A stretch of DNA of 64,000 bases from Ulota crispa (GCA_963920765.1 OY987251.1:11597219-11661218), one strand, 5' to 3'; shown: positions 23,171 to 35,406, numbered from the stretch's first letter. Made by a program: numbers and translations. Notes: a model not told the origin generated them from the letters alone.

Positions 23171-23319
23171 AAGTTAGCACCACAAGTTCCTTGTTTAGCA
23201 AATTTGACCATTGTATTCTTTCACCCAAAATCTTGCACTTCAAGCACAATAGCCCATAATTACAACTCTATTTGTCATATGAAATGCTCACATATTGCGC
23301 TGACATTGAGGTTGTCTTT

Positions 23320-24391
23320 AAGGTTTGTTCACACTTGGTCTTAATCCCTAAAGGACCATTCTCCCTTTGGAGGACAAATGGGATTTTAAGCATGTACCTA
23401 CTACTAAACTACTTTGTGTGATTTTTTGAAACTTTTATTGAAGATGGAGATTTCAAAGATCTACGTGGGCATATAATTTTTTCTTCAATGCTACATTTAA
23501 TGAAGGAGTTATGCATGAGTTTCTAGAAAATAGGGGAGGGCAGGTAGCCCAAAAACTTCTTTAAAAATTTCATTTCTTAAGAGAAAATTTTGAAATTGGT
23601 TTTTTACCTTTTTATGCATATGTGGGAAGCTTTGAATCATTTCCATTTTTATTGAGGAGTGAGAACTTTTGGTTTGCAAATAGGTATGGAACTTTCAAAC
23701 CTCCATTCGTTTTTCTCCTTGTAAAATTTGGTGCTTTCCTTTTTTGAGCTCTTTGTGTATTTGTTTTTTGACTATTTTTTTCCAAATTGTAGTAGACTAA
23801 GACTCCTTAGTTTTGACCATTTGGATCAAAGTAATTCAAATTTCTGAATTTTACATAAATCATCCCATTTTGCCTAGTGTATATGCAAATTTCATGGCCT
23901 TACAGCATTGCTAGATTTTACAAAGTCTGATCCACACGTCGAATCCATTTGAAAATACTCTCACACTTACCTAACTTGGTCTTCTACATGGAAAAAATAA
24001 ACCTCAATTTTGCATAGTGCAATTTTTTGGATATAGGAGAGGTCAAAGGCTTCTAAAAAATTTGGGTAGCACAGAAAAAAACTTTTTTTTTCACTTTAGA
24101 TGTCAATATCTCACTCCTCTATATCTAAGATGAGCTAATTTTTTTCCCACAAGTACCTCCCATAGTCTAAGGCAAGATCTTATAGTTGGATTTCCAAAAA
24201 AAACTTTTTTCCTACCTTTCTACTCATTCTCCCAAAAGTGGCAGTTTTCACTGATTTTCACATTAAAAATGGCGTGGTCCTTTAGGAGTGAAGAGGGGTA
24301 GTAGCAAATGAAAAATAGATGCATTTAGACACACCTTTAGACTACTTTCACATTGCTAATACCCTTCTAACACCAAGTGTGAACATACCCT
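23320..24391. mobile_element. MITE family B, copy 2, interrupted by TTAA element
   Basis: TAA flanks both ends. Left GGTTTGTTCACACTTGGTC, right inverted CACCAAGTGTGAACATACCC. The 944-base family A element is inserted where other B copies read GTTAAGAGTGG. Confidence 0.85.
23345..24288 (+). mobile_element. Family A TTAA element nested in B
   Basis: TTAA at 23341-23344, right flank TGAA (mutated TTAA). Ends TCCCTAAAGGACC and CTCCTAAAGGACC. Collinear with 2992-3928. Confidence 0.85.
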
Positions 24392-24446
24392 AAATTGTCC
24401 CCAAGTAGCACAATAATTTATGTAGAAATATGTGGATATTTTTAGA

Positions 24447-24859
24447 AGGGAATTGATATGTGCACATTTGGGGTTGATATATGCACCCCCCCCCCCGGAG
24501 GTGAATTATAGGTTTCTACCATCAGAAAGCTAAATTTGAGAATTCTAAATTCAGATCTGGACTCAAAGACCATGATTTTGTCTATAATCATAAAAAGGTT
24601 GCAATTGAACAATACCCAATGAAAAAGCATATTTTTTTACAAACAAAAGTAAAAGCAATACATTTCTCCCTAGCTAAGCTTTTTCATTGGGTGTTCTTCA
24701 ATTGCAACTTTTGTATGGATCTAGATTAAATCATGGTCTCTGAGTCCAAATTTGAATTCAAATTTCTCAAATTTTGCTTTTTCTTGGAAGAACTCTAAAC
24801 TTTACCCCGGGGGGCGTGCATATTATATCAACCCCAGGTGTGCACGTATCAATTTCCTT
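24447..24859. mobile_element. Foldback MITE family C, copy 1
   Basis: Ends AGGGAATTGATATGTGCAC and the inverted equivalent near 24840-24859. The element is a near-complete palindrome with a 12-base C run at about 24486. Copies at 56367-56779 and 58171-58553. Confidence 0.85.
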
Positions 24860-24886
24860 TTCAAACGATTGAAAAATATAGAGGTA

Positions 24887-25213
24887 AGGTAAGAGGCTCA
24901 AATTTGGAGCAAGCTCAAATTCGAAGCACCTCCTCAAATGTACTCATGTTGTACATCTTGTTTTTCATAGCCCTTCAACAATGTACAGCTCATGTACATT
25001 TGAGGAGGTGCTCCATTATAGAGCCCTATGGCATTTCCACTTCAAATATTCATAACTAATTCCACAAAGTTCCAAAAAATATGAAACAACTTGGGTTAGA
25101 TGCGGATTCTTCTTGTCTTTCAAGGAAAGTTTATTGAAAATCATTTCAAGAAGTTTCACCTACCCAAAATTCAGTTTCAACCCTTAGATGCTCCATTTAT
25201 GAACCTCCTACCT
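24887..25213. mobile_element. TA-flanked AGGTA-type MITE, family G, copy 1
   Basis: TA at 24885-24886 and 25214-25215. Ends AGGTAAGAGGCTC and AGGTAGGAGGTTC. Inner GCACCTCCTCAAATGTAC and inverted GTACATTTGAGGAGGTGC. Inverted-orientation relative at 31102-31427. Confidence 0.75.
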
Positions 25214-25215
25214 TA

Positions 25216-25756
25216 AGCTTAGTTTTGGTAATATTTTTTCTCATATTTTGCTTTCATCATGAATGAAAAAAAGTTGTACTAATAAGCTTAGACAAGTTGC
25301 ATAGCATGCAGTGCGTGTGAGATCCATAAAGACTGGCGCTCCTAAAGTTTAATTGCATTAAGTTTTTGTTTCCATGCAGGTCCTTTGAAGGGGGTAGAGG
25401 CACTAGAGGGGGTGGAAAATTGAAATGGACCAATCAGGGACTCGCTGTCTAGTTCCCAGCATGTGAACTGTACACATGTCAGACAGCGGCGTCAATGGGT
25501 TGTATCAGTCCCTCCCCCTGACAAATTTTATTTCTCTGCTGATCTGGCAAGCATTCATTTTTTTTTACTTCATTTATTGAAATTTTATCTGCCATGAAGA
25601 CATTGAACTATTGAAGTGATTGTTTTCTCTGATTCTTCTGTTAATTACTAGAGTTACAAAATTGGGAGCAAATTTTTGCCAGGATCTTACCTTATATTGG
25701 CACTGGCAACTAGGCAAAATTGAAATGAAAATTTGAAATTCCTCTCACGGAAACAT
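25216..25756. other. Unassigned, GC-richer segment at 25380-25520
   Basis: No repeat partner seen. The GC-richer part has no open frame of note. Nothing else recognised. Confidence 0.35.
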
Positions 25757-26073
25757 GGGAAAATTTTATGGAAACCCCCAAATTTTGCCATATTTGCATG
25801 GATACCCCTAGTTTTTCAGAAATATCACAAATATCTTTAAATCATAATTTTTAGGTTTTTATTCTATTATGGATGCCATTTTTTCCCCTTTGTACGCATG
25901 CGGCTTCTTTTTTGTTTTATTGCACTCCTTACAATAGCATTGATCATGAAGGAAGTAGTGTGCACAACAAAATAAACGCTTGAAAATTATGGTCCAAGAG
26001 TATATGTGCAATTGCTGAAGAACTAAGGGTGTCGATACAAATATGGCAAACTTCAGGAGTATCCAAAATTTCC
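25757..26073. mobile_element. Family D foldback element, copy 2
   Basis: GGGAAAATTTTATGGAAACC at the left and inverted GGAGTATCCAAAATTTCC at the right; inner TGCATGGATACCCCTAG type sequence as in copy 1. Confidence 0.7.
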
Positions 26074-26419
26074 TAAGAAACATTAGGTTTGCAAATGTTT
26101 GAAAGAAAATTATAAATAATTGCTGGTTTTGTGGATGAATGTGCGGATATAGATGGTTCTGTTTTTATTTTATTTTTGCTAACATGCTAGGGTGCTTGAA
26201 GCTCTACGTATGAAAGAAGAACAAATAAAATCTTTTAAAGCTAAATATAGAAGTGATTTGCAATCTCATGAGGTAGGACAATCCAAAAGAGATTATGTAC
26301 CTAAAGGTGTGCTTTAAGAGCGTCCTACCATGCTCCATCCGTGATTGGGAGTAGCAATAGACAACAATGGTTCTCCCAATTGGTACTCATAGAAGCAAAT
26401 TTTGGAATAAGTACCTTAA

Positions 26420-27113
26420 CTCCTAAAGGATCACTTATCCCTATGGGGATAAATGGGGTTTTGGGCATGTATTTATGGCTAAATTAATTTGTGTAATTTT
26501 TTGAAATTTTTATGGAAAATGGAGAATTCAAAAATCTATGTGGGCATTTAATTTTACCTCATTTTGAGATTTATTGAAGAAGTTAAAAATGAATTTATGA
26601 GAATTCTAGTTCAGTGGGCAACCCAAAAACTTTTTTAAAAATCGCATTTCTTAAAAATAAAAATTTGAGGTTAGTTCTTTAGACTTACGTGTATGTGGGA
26701 AGCTTTGAATCATTCAATTTTGATTGATGAGATGAAAGTTATGAGAAGTTTTAGTTTGTGCGTAAGCATAGTTTTGAAATTTTTCACACCTACGCATAAA
26801 CCAAAACTTCTCATAACTTTTATGTCATCAATTAGAATTGAATGATTCAAAGCTTCCCACATATATGTAAGTCTAAAGAACTAACCTCAAAGTTTTATTT
26901 TAAAAAAATGCTATTTTCAAAGAAGTTTTTGGGCTACCCGCTGAAATAGAATTCTCATAAATTCATTTTTAACTTCTTCAATAAATGTCGGAATGAGGTA
27001 AAAATTAGTCGCCCACATAGATTTTTGAATTCCCCATCTTCCACAAAAGTTTCAAAAAATTACACAAAGTAGTTTAGCCATAAATACATGCCCAAAACCC
27101 CATTTGTCCCCCT
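26420..27113. mobile_element. Family A foldback derivative, right end lost
   Basis: TTAA at 26416-26419 precedes CTCCTAAAGGATC. The left half of family A is followed by its own reverse complement, with the axis near 26765, so 26450-27110 forms one large palindrome. The right terminal ~25 bases and TTAA are missing. Confidence 0.75.
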
Positions 27114-27602
27114 TTTGAGCTCTAGTTTTTTTTTTTCTTGTTTCTACCAATCATTGGTAAGGGTTATTTGCACTGTCCCTTGCACATGGAAGTGTTAAAA
27201 GTAAAAATCAATTATTTAACTCTAGGATCGTCCACCTACAATTAGTCTTGTTTTTATAAACCACCCCCGCCCCCTCATATGGACTGATGCCCTAATAGAC
27301 CTAGGTGATCAATGGCTCAATTACATATGTCAATGTGTGGCTAGGGTAGAAAAGCTCAGGTTTTTAATAGTAATAAATTTTCCCCTATTTTGTTTTGTTC
27401 AATTGTATCCTCCTCCAAGGTTCTAAATTAATGCAGGGTCTCTTGAATCCAAATATGAATTCATAATTTCTAAATTCAATCTCCCAAAGATAAATATCTA
27501 AACTCTCATATTTTTTGGCAAGTGAAAAACCAATGTTTTATCACTTTGATCCCACATCAATATATGTGCATGTGCAGTAAATTGAGTTGTGATCAATGTT
27601 TA

Positions 27603-27997
27603 AGGTAGTATGCTTTAATAGCAACCCACTTAGATAAAGCGCCCCAGAGGTAGATCAAGAATGGATATGAAATGGTCCTTGAACGGACCCCTTCAAGTCA
27701 TAGAAAAACATCCTACTATATTGCAAGAGCATGTTATACTCCTTGATTTCACTCATCTTTTCTCAAGTTATACGGGGATAGTTTATGGGAAACCTAGAGT
27801 CACAAATATGTGTCTACTACAAAAAACTTTGAAAATTCATCAACAATTTAATGTTTCAAAAAATAAGAAAAAAAAAATGTTACATTTAGCATCCATTTTT
27901 GTTTATCTACCTTTAAACAAAAAATCTTCTTGTCTTTAAAAGACCATGAAAAAGCAGACCAACCCCCTTAAAGTGACTGTTTTAGAGCATACTACCT
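27603..27997. mobile_element. TA-flanked AGGTAG-type MITE, family F, copy 1
   Basis: TA at 27601-27602 and 27998-27999. Ends AGGTAGTATGCTTTAA and AGGTAGTATGCTCTAAA. Shares AGAATGGATATGAAATGGTC with 52971-53369 and, inverted, 61439-61832. Confidence 0.82.
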
Positions 27998-27999
27998 TA

Positions 28000-28776
28000 C
28001 TCATTATGGAATCCTTCCTACTAGGATATCAAAATTAGGGAATAGATTTAAAAAACACTCTATTTGACTTTGGCCTCTTTTTAATTTGGCCTATGCTTAT
28101 TCTCATACGTGGTATTCAAATGCCATTTCTGAGTTTAGCACTGAATTGATACTATAACGACTAGATAGTAGAGCTCATTGATAATGAATCACTAGAATCA
28201 TGAAATTTTGTTTGAATACAAATCAACCTCCCTTGAGCTGTGAAGCTTGACTTGGCACACATAGTTTAAAATTCAAATTCTATAACTTCCTGTTCTAATT
28301 ACTCATGGAAGTTGCTGAATAGCCATGTAAACACCATATTATGTAATCTGGGAAAAAGGGAGGTATCATTTTGTACTCCACCTTAAACCCAAAAAATTAC
28401 CTTAGATCAGATTTGAAGGTATCAGATTTAGTATGAGTCACTAAGATTTTTTCCCTCTCGAATTCCTTCTCTTAAGTGAGGGCATGTGTACCAAAAAAAT
28501 GCTAAAGCTCGGTTTTAGGTGATCACCTAAAACCTTCAAAAGTCCCAAAAAGTACCCTTTTACCCAAATTACATAATATGGTATTTGTATCTTATCAAGA
28601 CATGATCAAAAGATGAATAAAGGCATTTATTAGCCAAGAATTCAAAAATATTGTATAGAAATATTACATTTAGAAAGCACAATGTACACAGAGTATAAAT
28701 AAGTTTAGAATAAATGCTATGTTTGGTTATTTTTAACTTATCCTAAATTGGTGACAAATCCAAAAGCGACATCATG
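28000..28776. other. Unassigned AT-rich stretch
   Basis: No gene or element recognised. TTTTAGGTGATCACCTAAAA at 28513-28532 is a perfect 20-base palindrome. Confidence 0.4.
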
Positions 28777-28778
28777 TA

Positions 28779-29013
28779 AGGTAAGAGGCTCTAATAGTCT
28801 AATTGCATTATGGCTCTCATTGCGTCTGCGTCTAGGAACGTGTGACATTTGAATTAAAATATCTATGACTGTCATTGATGAGTTAGGTAGGCTTAGCAAT
28901 ATGCTAAGCCTACCTAACTCGTCAATGACAGTCATAGATATTTTAACTCAAATATCACACGTTCCTAAACACAAACGCAATAAGAGCCATACTGCAATTA
29001 GAGCCTCTTACCT
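28779..29013. mobile_element. 235-base near-perfect palindrome (family G type ends)
   Basis: TA flanks at 28777-28778 and 29014-29015. Ends AGGTAAGAGGCTCTAAT on both sides. Arms of about 112 bases pair almost throughout, meeting at GCTTAGCAATATGCTAAGC. Both strands give open frames beginning with the same peptide MTVIDELGRLS, a result of the symmetry and not of coding. Confidence 0.9.
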
Positions 29014-29015
29014 TA

Positions 29016-30745
29016 ATCCAATTATGATTTGGAACTTGATGGATAGGCACTATTGTCTTTACGTTTACTTTTGATTAGTTTGAGCATAATTTATGTTATA
29101 GCTACCAAAAAATATGCACGATGTTAAATTTTGATATTTGGTACACAAATCTAAATGTGAATAGTAATGTCTTTCAAGCTAATCACAAAAACAACGTTTG
29201 GGATCATTTCTGTTTATTTGCATGTGTGGTGGATTCTAATATAGAGCATAAAAGACAAAGAGTGGATGCTCAGGGGCCCATGGAAATGTGCTTAATTGAT
29301 TAAATAAGAATTGACAAACTTGATTTACAAGAAAAATCTCTTGTTTTTAGAATTTTTCGTTGATTGAGAACATGGCCAAATTTTATTAATGAATTTGATA
29401 TGCTATTGGTCACCACTAATGTATGATCTTCTATAACAAGTATTAAATATTATAAGGTTGTTTCAAACACAACATATAATATGCAATTGGAAAGCTATTG
29501 TCAAGAGCTTTCCAACAATGTATCAAGCATCAAGTTTGGACATATACTCCACAAGTAAGACTTTGTTAAGCGCATAGCGCCCTAGCAATAGGATCATGTT
29601 GCTGGGTATTTCATATGCTTATTTGCAAAACTGGATCTAAATTTTTGATCTTGCTATAAACTACAATTATGAAAGCATTCAAGTTGTCCATGTCAATAGA
29701 GTAATGGCAAGGAAAGCCAAATGTTGTAAAAGTGCTGCAAGAGATTTGATTGAGTGAAACACCATACGGCGCGTGGTGGCAAATAGCGTTTTACAAGCCA
29801 GAGCCGGTCAATATCCCTTGCAAAACTTCCTTGTGTGTGCTTTGTGGTAGCCGGAAATTTGCCACTAAGGGTTCAAGCATGTTCTAGACCCTTATTATGG
29901 CAACCATTACCAATTGTGCCAGTCATTATTTTTTGTGCAATAGTGATTTGAAGCCCTAAAACCTGACATAAAAAGAAGTGCAATCTTCAATAATTTACAA
30001 GTGTGTGAACTCATATCTAATCTTGTTGCTCACAAAATTTGAGATGAATCAAGAGCTTATAGAATTTTGCAAAAATCATCAAATAGCAACTACTTACTAG
30101 AAAATGAGATTTTGCCATCAAATGTTGTTTGATCTAATGTTATAATCTTCCATCTCCCATGGTCAATTATTCCCAAAATTTGCAAGCCATTTTCAAAGTA
30201 GGTGTTTCACTATTTTCAATGGTCACTTTTTTTGGATCATCTGATTGACTCAAATACAATGAGTCAAAGTTGTAGGTCTCCCAAAACCTTGATTTTGGTG
30301 AATATGGCCTAGGCGATCAAGGGTTAAAGGATTGATGGTAACACATTTATGTGATTTAATACATTTCCAATGTCTTTGAAACAACAATCCTACTCCTCTA
30401 CTTATTTGCTCCCTACTCAAATAGAAGTGATTTGCAAATTTTTATTTACCATTCAACATGAAAATACACTTCACAAATTCCAGATTAGATTTAGGATCTT
30501 TGTCAATTTTACTAACACATGGAATGTTGCCAATACAATGTTCAATCAAATTGGAGTACTTACCCATACCTGAGCATTTAAGGGTTTGGTGTACTTCAAG
30601 GTTTCAGAAAATTGAGGAGTTTTTTTTGTAGGGTTAGCCTTTCAACAAGCTATTATAGAAAAGTATTTTTGTGGAAATATTTATTGTAGAATGTTTTATA
30701 ATAAAGGGCAAAGTTAAAGCTCATAAGGTCCCTAAATGCAACTAC
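29016..30745. other. Unassigned stretch with TTAA-type right end
   Basis: GATCAAGGG followed by TTAA (30317-30326) resembles a right terminus, but no matching left end was found. No gene recognised; small frames at 29121-29303 and 30370-30573 are unsupported. Confidence 0.35.
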
Positions 30746-30883
30746 CACTACAAGAAAATAGTGTCTAAATTGACACGTTTTAATTGACTAAATGTGTCCA
30801 AAGTGACAAAAAAGTGTGCTTATTGACAAAAGAATGTCCAAATTGACAAAAATTAACTAAGTTGCTAGTGTTCCTTTGTAGTG
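30746..30883. mobile_element. CACTA-type MITE, 138 bases
   Basis: Begins CACTACAAGAAAATAGTG and ends CCTTTGTAGTG. Flanks TAC and TAT differ by one base, so the duplication is imperfect. The interior holds repeated TTGACAAA motifs. CACTACAAGAAA is a classical plant CACTA terminus. Confidence 0.82.
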
Positions 30884-31101
30884 TATAGACTAACCTTGAA
30901 ACTACTTGGATGTGTTCCTATAACAGCACTTGATGGTCCCGATCCCAACTCTCCCAAACCAGCTTAGCACCTCCCATATGGTAGGATTAGCTTGTGCAAG
31001 TAGCATTCACAACTCCACATTAGGTTCAATAGTGTATGGTAAAACCCTCAAATATAGGGTGCGGATTTGCACACCACTTGGAATTGAGTGTGATTACCTT
31101 A

Positions 31102-31427
31102 AAGTAGGAGGCTCATCAATGGATCATCTAAGGGTTGAAACTTAATTTTGGGGAGGTGAAAACCTCTTGAAATAATTTTTAGTAAGTTTTCCTTCAAAGA
31201 CAAGAGGAATTGGCTTTTGAACCAAATTGTTTCATATTTTTTGGAGCTTTGTGGAATTAGTTATGAAATTTTGAAGTTGAAATGGCATAGTGCTTTAAAA
31301 TGGTGCACCTCCTCAAATGTACATTGTCTATACATTGTTGAAGCTTATGAAAAACAACATGTACAATATAGTGCATTTGAAGATTTGAACCATTTCAGAG
31401 CCTGAACCAAATTAGAGCCTCCTACCT
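31102..31427. mobile_element. Family G MITE, copy 3 (inverted relative to 24887-25213)
   Basis: TA at 31100-31101 and 31428-31429. Right end as reverse complement AGGTAGGAGGCTC; left AAGTAGGAGGCTC. Interior GGTGCACCTCCTCAAATGTA as in copy 1. Confidence 0.75.
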
Positions 31428-31475
31428 TATTCCTTGTGCAATGGAGATTGCTATAAAATTCTAACACGGACTTAA

Positions 31476-32121
31476 CCCCTCACCGCCCACGGTATTTTTG
31501 AGTATCTTAGAATTTGCTTGAAAGTGAACAAAATGCCAGCATTTTTATCTATCCTATTGATTTTCTTTGAAGTGTGCAACCGTACAAGTTCAAAGTAGAC
31601 ATGTTATAGATCACATAGGAAAAGAAATCACAACTATATCATTTATGGATTGAAAGATCATAATGTTTGATCATGAGGGTGTTAAAATTGCAAAAGTGAT
31701 TTGAAGTCTTGCAATCCTCTTTTTGCATCTCAAACCTAAAATTGAGGATACCAAAAAAATATGAGTATGTAAAGTATAACATGCATAATCCCTATCAATT
31801 TACGGCTTCTCAAAATCTATTCTACAATTTTTTAAATTGATTTTTCAATGTGATTTTTTCTCCAAGTTCTAGTGTATTTGAGGCTCATTTCCAAGAGCTC
31901 TCAACACTAGAAAGTAAAGATTTGCAATGGACACCCTTGCACAAAATCTTGAATAAACAAATCACTTTAATTCATTTTTAAAATCAGACTCCTGTTGCTG
32001 AAACTAAATTTTGATAAAAATTTAAAAATAATAATAATCACTAAAAAATCTTGATGAAGGGTTGCGCATCTCTATACAAATTTCAGAGGGGCCCAGTTTG
32101 GCCCCCTTGGGCGGTGAGGGG
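31476..32121. mobile_element. TTAA-flanked element, family A2, copy 2
   Basis: TTAA at 31472-31475 and 32122-32125. Ends CCCCTCACCGCCCACGG and CCCCTCACCGCCCAAGG differ at one position from each other but differ strongly from other A2 copies, while the interior is shared. 646 bases. Confidence 0.88.
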
Positions 32122-32185
32122 TTAATGGGCATTTCAAAACAACTTCAACAAAGCGCATAACCAATAACAACCACAAAGCTCTTAA

Positions 32186-33079
32186 CCCTTTAGAGACCAC
32201 CAAACCATATTTTGGTTCAAAATATTGGTTTTTGGGCTATAGAGTAAAATTGCTCAACAATTTGAAAATAGTTCTTGAAGAATGCTTGTGATCACGAGAA
32301 TTCTGCATCCAACCAAAAAAGCAACAATGGAATCATATTTGTGAGTTGATAAATAATGGTCATTATAAAACATGACCTCAAAATACATATCCATATTTGA
32401 TCAAAGATGGATCAAAGCAACAACATAGTACATCAAGCATCCAAAAAAAATGCCAAATTTCAATTGTGCAATTCTAAAAATTCAAATTGCTTAAAAAATA
32501 TGCTTGTATTGAAACCCTATATAGGTAGCAGTATAATTGTAGTACTTGAAGTTCTATTGAAATTCATCCCTAAAACTTGTCATCCTCCATTTAAGGCCAA
32601 TTCTTGATTGTTTCACCAATTGGATTTTCTATGACTCACATTCATCAAATTTCTTGTAGAACTATTTTGCATAGCAAAAGAAAGTGGGATTTTTTACCCT
32701 TTTTGTCCACTTAGCTGCACCTTGTGATTGCTATTTTTCCATTTTGAGTGAAACTAGTCTCATTGGAAAGGTGAGAAAGCTTGCTTTCTAGGAATATAAG
32801 GCCTATCTCATACAAAGCTTGTATAAAGTAGTAAAATCCAAAACCACATAAGCATAAAAAACAAGAGATTTTCTACCTATAGCTCATTCAATCATTATAA
32901 TATTTCACTTCCAATGGTAGATTTGGTTGGGATTTTAATATTTTACAATAAACAAGATGTTGTTCCCATTTGTTTAGTTAGATTATAAAAATTGAGTCCA
33001 TATTTGAATCAACTACACATCTAAATTTTCACCCTGGTTTCTAGTGAATTTTGTGAAAATGTGTGTAGTCTTTAAAGGA
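32186..33079. mobile_element. TTAA-flanked element, 894 bases
   Basis: TTAA at 32182-32185 and 33080-33083. Ends CCCTTTAGAGACCACC and TCCTTTAAAGACTAC. Interior not shared with family A. The frame at 32407-32607 is unsupported. Confidence 0.7.
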
Positions 33080-33083
33080 TTAA

Positions 33084-33940
33084 TGGACCTTGTTGTTCTA
33101 TTTTGACAAGGAAGTACACTAAAAGGGAAACCCTCCCCTACAAATCAACACTTTGATTTTGTTTGAATAACTTGAGAGTTGAGGCCACTACCCTTGTAGG
33201 GGCATTCTCAATCCAACCAAGTTGAGGGTATAGTAACAATACAATGAAGGTGGGTAAAGGTGTAATGGTAAAAAGTTGTACCCAATCCGGCCGTAAAGCT
33301 AATTGGTAAGCTCACAGCCTTGGCACAAGAGTGGTCTTGGCCAACACTCAAAGGAAGCTTGCAAAGCTTAGAAAGTTGATCGCTACTAGTCCAATTAGTA
33401 AGTGCAATTAATTTTCTAACAATTCCTATTGCAACTCTTCCATCCTTCTTGGGATTAGCCTTCCTAGCCACACGCTCCCATGTCCTTGACAATTCCAAAA
33501 TTGGTTGCGCAAAGGAACCAGAGAGTCCTCAAGGAAGTCATCACAAAAATATTTGTAACTAAGCTCTCCTTTTGCTAGTTTTGGGGCTTACTCATGCCTT
33601 GACTAAGGACACCCTTAGAGCATCTCATGCCACCCACAAAATGAGCTTCAGAAACAGATTTGTTGCCAGCACGTAACGGCTTGCAGATATTGAGTCTCCA
33701 ATAGCATTGTAGTTGCAAATATGCATGTGTGGGCCCACCAAAATGAGTCACAGCCATGCCAAATTCCAGCTTTCTATAGATTCTCTTCATGGCCTCTTGC
33801 ATGCTCTGCTCACACATGTGGAAGTTGCAAATTGTCACAACATCACTACCCAACCAAATGTACCATTGCGACACGTTCTATTGCTAACCCAAAATCCTCC
33901 TAGATTGCAAGAGAGTTTTAAACCTTGCCCTGCCACTTCA
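33084..33940. other. Unassigned, GC-richer, possibly degenerate coding or SINE-like
   Basis: Minus frames at 33208-33498 and 33575-33874 (96 and 99 codons) have no recognisable family. A tRNA-like patch at 33284-33345 (AAAGCTAATTGGTAAGCTCA, then GTCTTGGCCAACAC) resembles polymerase III box A and weakly box B, as in a SINE head, but no A-rich tail or second copy is seen. Confidence 0.3.
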
Positions 33941-34090
33941 TGCATGTTCACGTCACTTCATGCATGTTCAAGTCATCTCATGCATGTTCAAGTCATCTCA
34001 TGCATGTTCAAGTCATCTCATGCATGTTCAAGTCATCTCATGCATGTTCAAGTCATCTCATGCATGTTCAAGTCATCTCGTGCATGTTCA
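33941..34090. repeat. 20-base tandem repeat, 7.5 copies
   Basis: Unit TGCATGTTCAAGTCATCTCA. Copy 1 has two changes, the next five are identical, copy 7 ends CTCG, and a half copy follows. Each junction forms CATGCATG. Because 20 is not a multiple of three, all three forward frames stay open and give the same 20-residue periodic peptide in different registers. Confidence 0.95.
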
Positions 34091-34766
34091 TGCCACTATC
34101 CCTCTGAAACTCATGATGAAGCGGGCGACAGGAGATGCTCTTCCTCCCATTTGGGTTTGCTAAACATGTTTTTCCAGTGAAAGTGCCATCATATCAGTCC
34201 AGCCACAACAGTAGATTGTAAAAACTAACCCATTATTACAACCTCAGGGTGGCCTCAGGGTGGCCTCAGTCTGGACATTAAAAGCTAGCAAATGATAATG
34301 TTTGGAGCAAAATAATAGACCCCACAAAACACAGTGAGGCACATAAAGCTTGCCATGCATGTAAATTTTGCAGGATATACCTGAGTGACGAATTTATCAC
34401 GTCAGTGGTGCATGCTCATGAAAATCCCCATGAGAAATGGGCATGAGAAATCCACCTAGTTTAGAGTCTAGATCATAATTTTTACTTTTTGCTTTTGTTC
34501 ATGCCAGTCTGTGTGCACTGTCCATTTTGAATACACAAGGGTATGAAATCATTTTTTGCAGTAAAAGAAAAGCCTGCTTTTTTTGCACCCAAGGGCCCTC
34601 AGTCCCTCACTAAGCTTTGTACTTGAGTTGGGTCTATAACCTCCATATTGATGGAACCAGATTATTCTAGCAAAACTGGAATGTCAGGGCATCCTCAATC
34701 AAAGCATGGATAAAAGCCCCAAAAATGGAGGCATGAGTAAAAGACTCAAAAAACGGAGGCACAAAG

Positions 34767-34798
<32 letters not shown>

Positions 34799-35406
34799 CA
34801 GGGGAGATAGACTCGCACCCCATAATACACGCAGGTAGGGAAAAATTGACTAAAATTGGAATGAATTAATGATTTGTCCATGTTCATCCAATACGGTTAT
34901 TAATATAAGCCACTTTCATCCCTTTAACAAACATGGTATTTGAGTTAGGAGGAATGTGGCAATTTCATCCACTTTTTCTCACAAATTTTTTAGTGTGTTG
35001 ATTGTTGGAGTCAATTTGAGGTAAGAATTAGGCAAAAATTTGCTAGAAAAAAAGAACCCTGGCACAAGTAAGAGCTTTGAAAACAAAGGTAAAAGCCCAA
35101 AAATAGAGGCAAAGGTAAGAGCCCCAAAATAAAAAATGGAAGTCCTTGTTACATGTGCAATTCATGTAGAGGCCTCCTCAATGAGTTTGCAACCTTCCTT
35201 TAGGAGTTTGCAACCCAATGTGTAATTGGCTTTGTAGTTGTTAGGGACGTAAGATTGTGTGGTTGGAGAGGTTGATTGCAAGAGGGATGAACAATTCCAA
35301 AAACAACCATCAAAGAATCAAATGTACTTGCCAAACAAACTAATAGCAACTAGCTCTTTGAGTTTGCAAGTTTCCTTTAAGTGTCAGCAAAGACTACTGT
35401 ATTGTA
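34091..35406. other. Unassigned; short tandem, poly-T and a possible element end
   Basis: GGGTGGCCTCA is repeated at 34246-34270. A 28-base T run occupies 34771-34798. AGGGCATCCTCAATCAAAGC at 34686 looks like a Tourist-type left end, with internal repeats of AAAAGCCCCAAAAATGGAGG near 34712 and 35090, but no right end was found. No gene recognised. Confidence 0.4.

Noticed and set aside
22958-23344. 128-codon plus frame
   Set aside because: Crosses the end of a Tourist-like element and enters family B; no conserved motif.
33284-33345. tRNA gene
   Set aside because: Box A is fair but box B is poor and the acceptor stem does not pair; at most a SINE head.
33941-34090. Possible CRISPR-like array
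   Set aside because: Units are directly adjacent with no spacers, and the host is eukaryotic.
33713-34180. 155-codon plus frame with cysteine-rich periodic peptide
   Set aside because: Produced by the 20-base tandem repeat, which keeps all three frames open.
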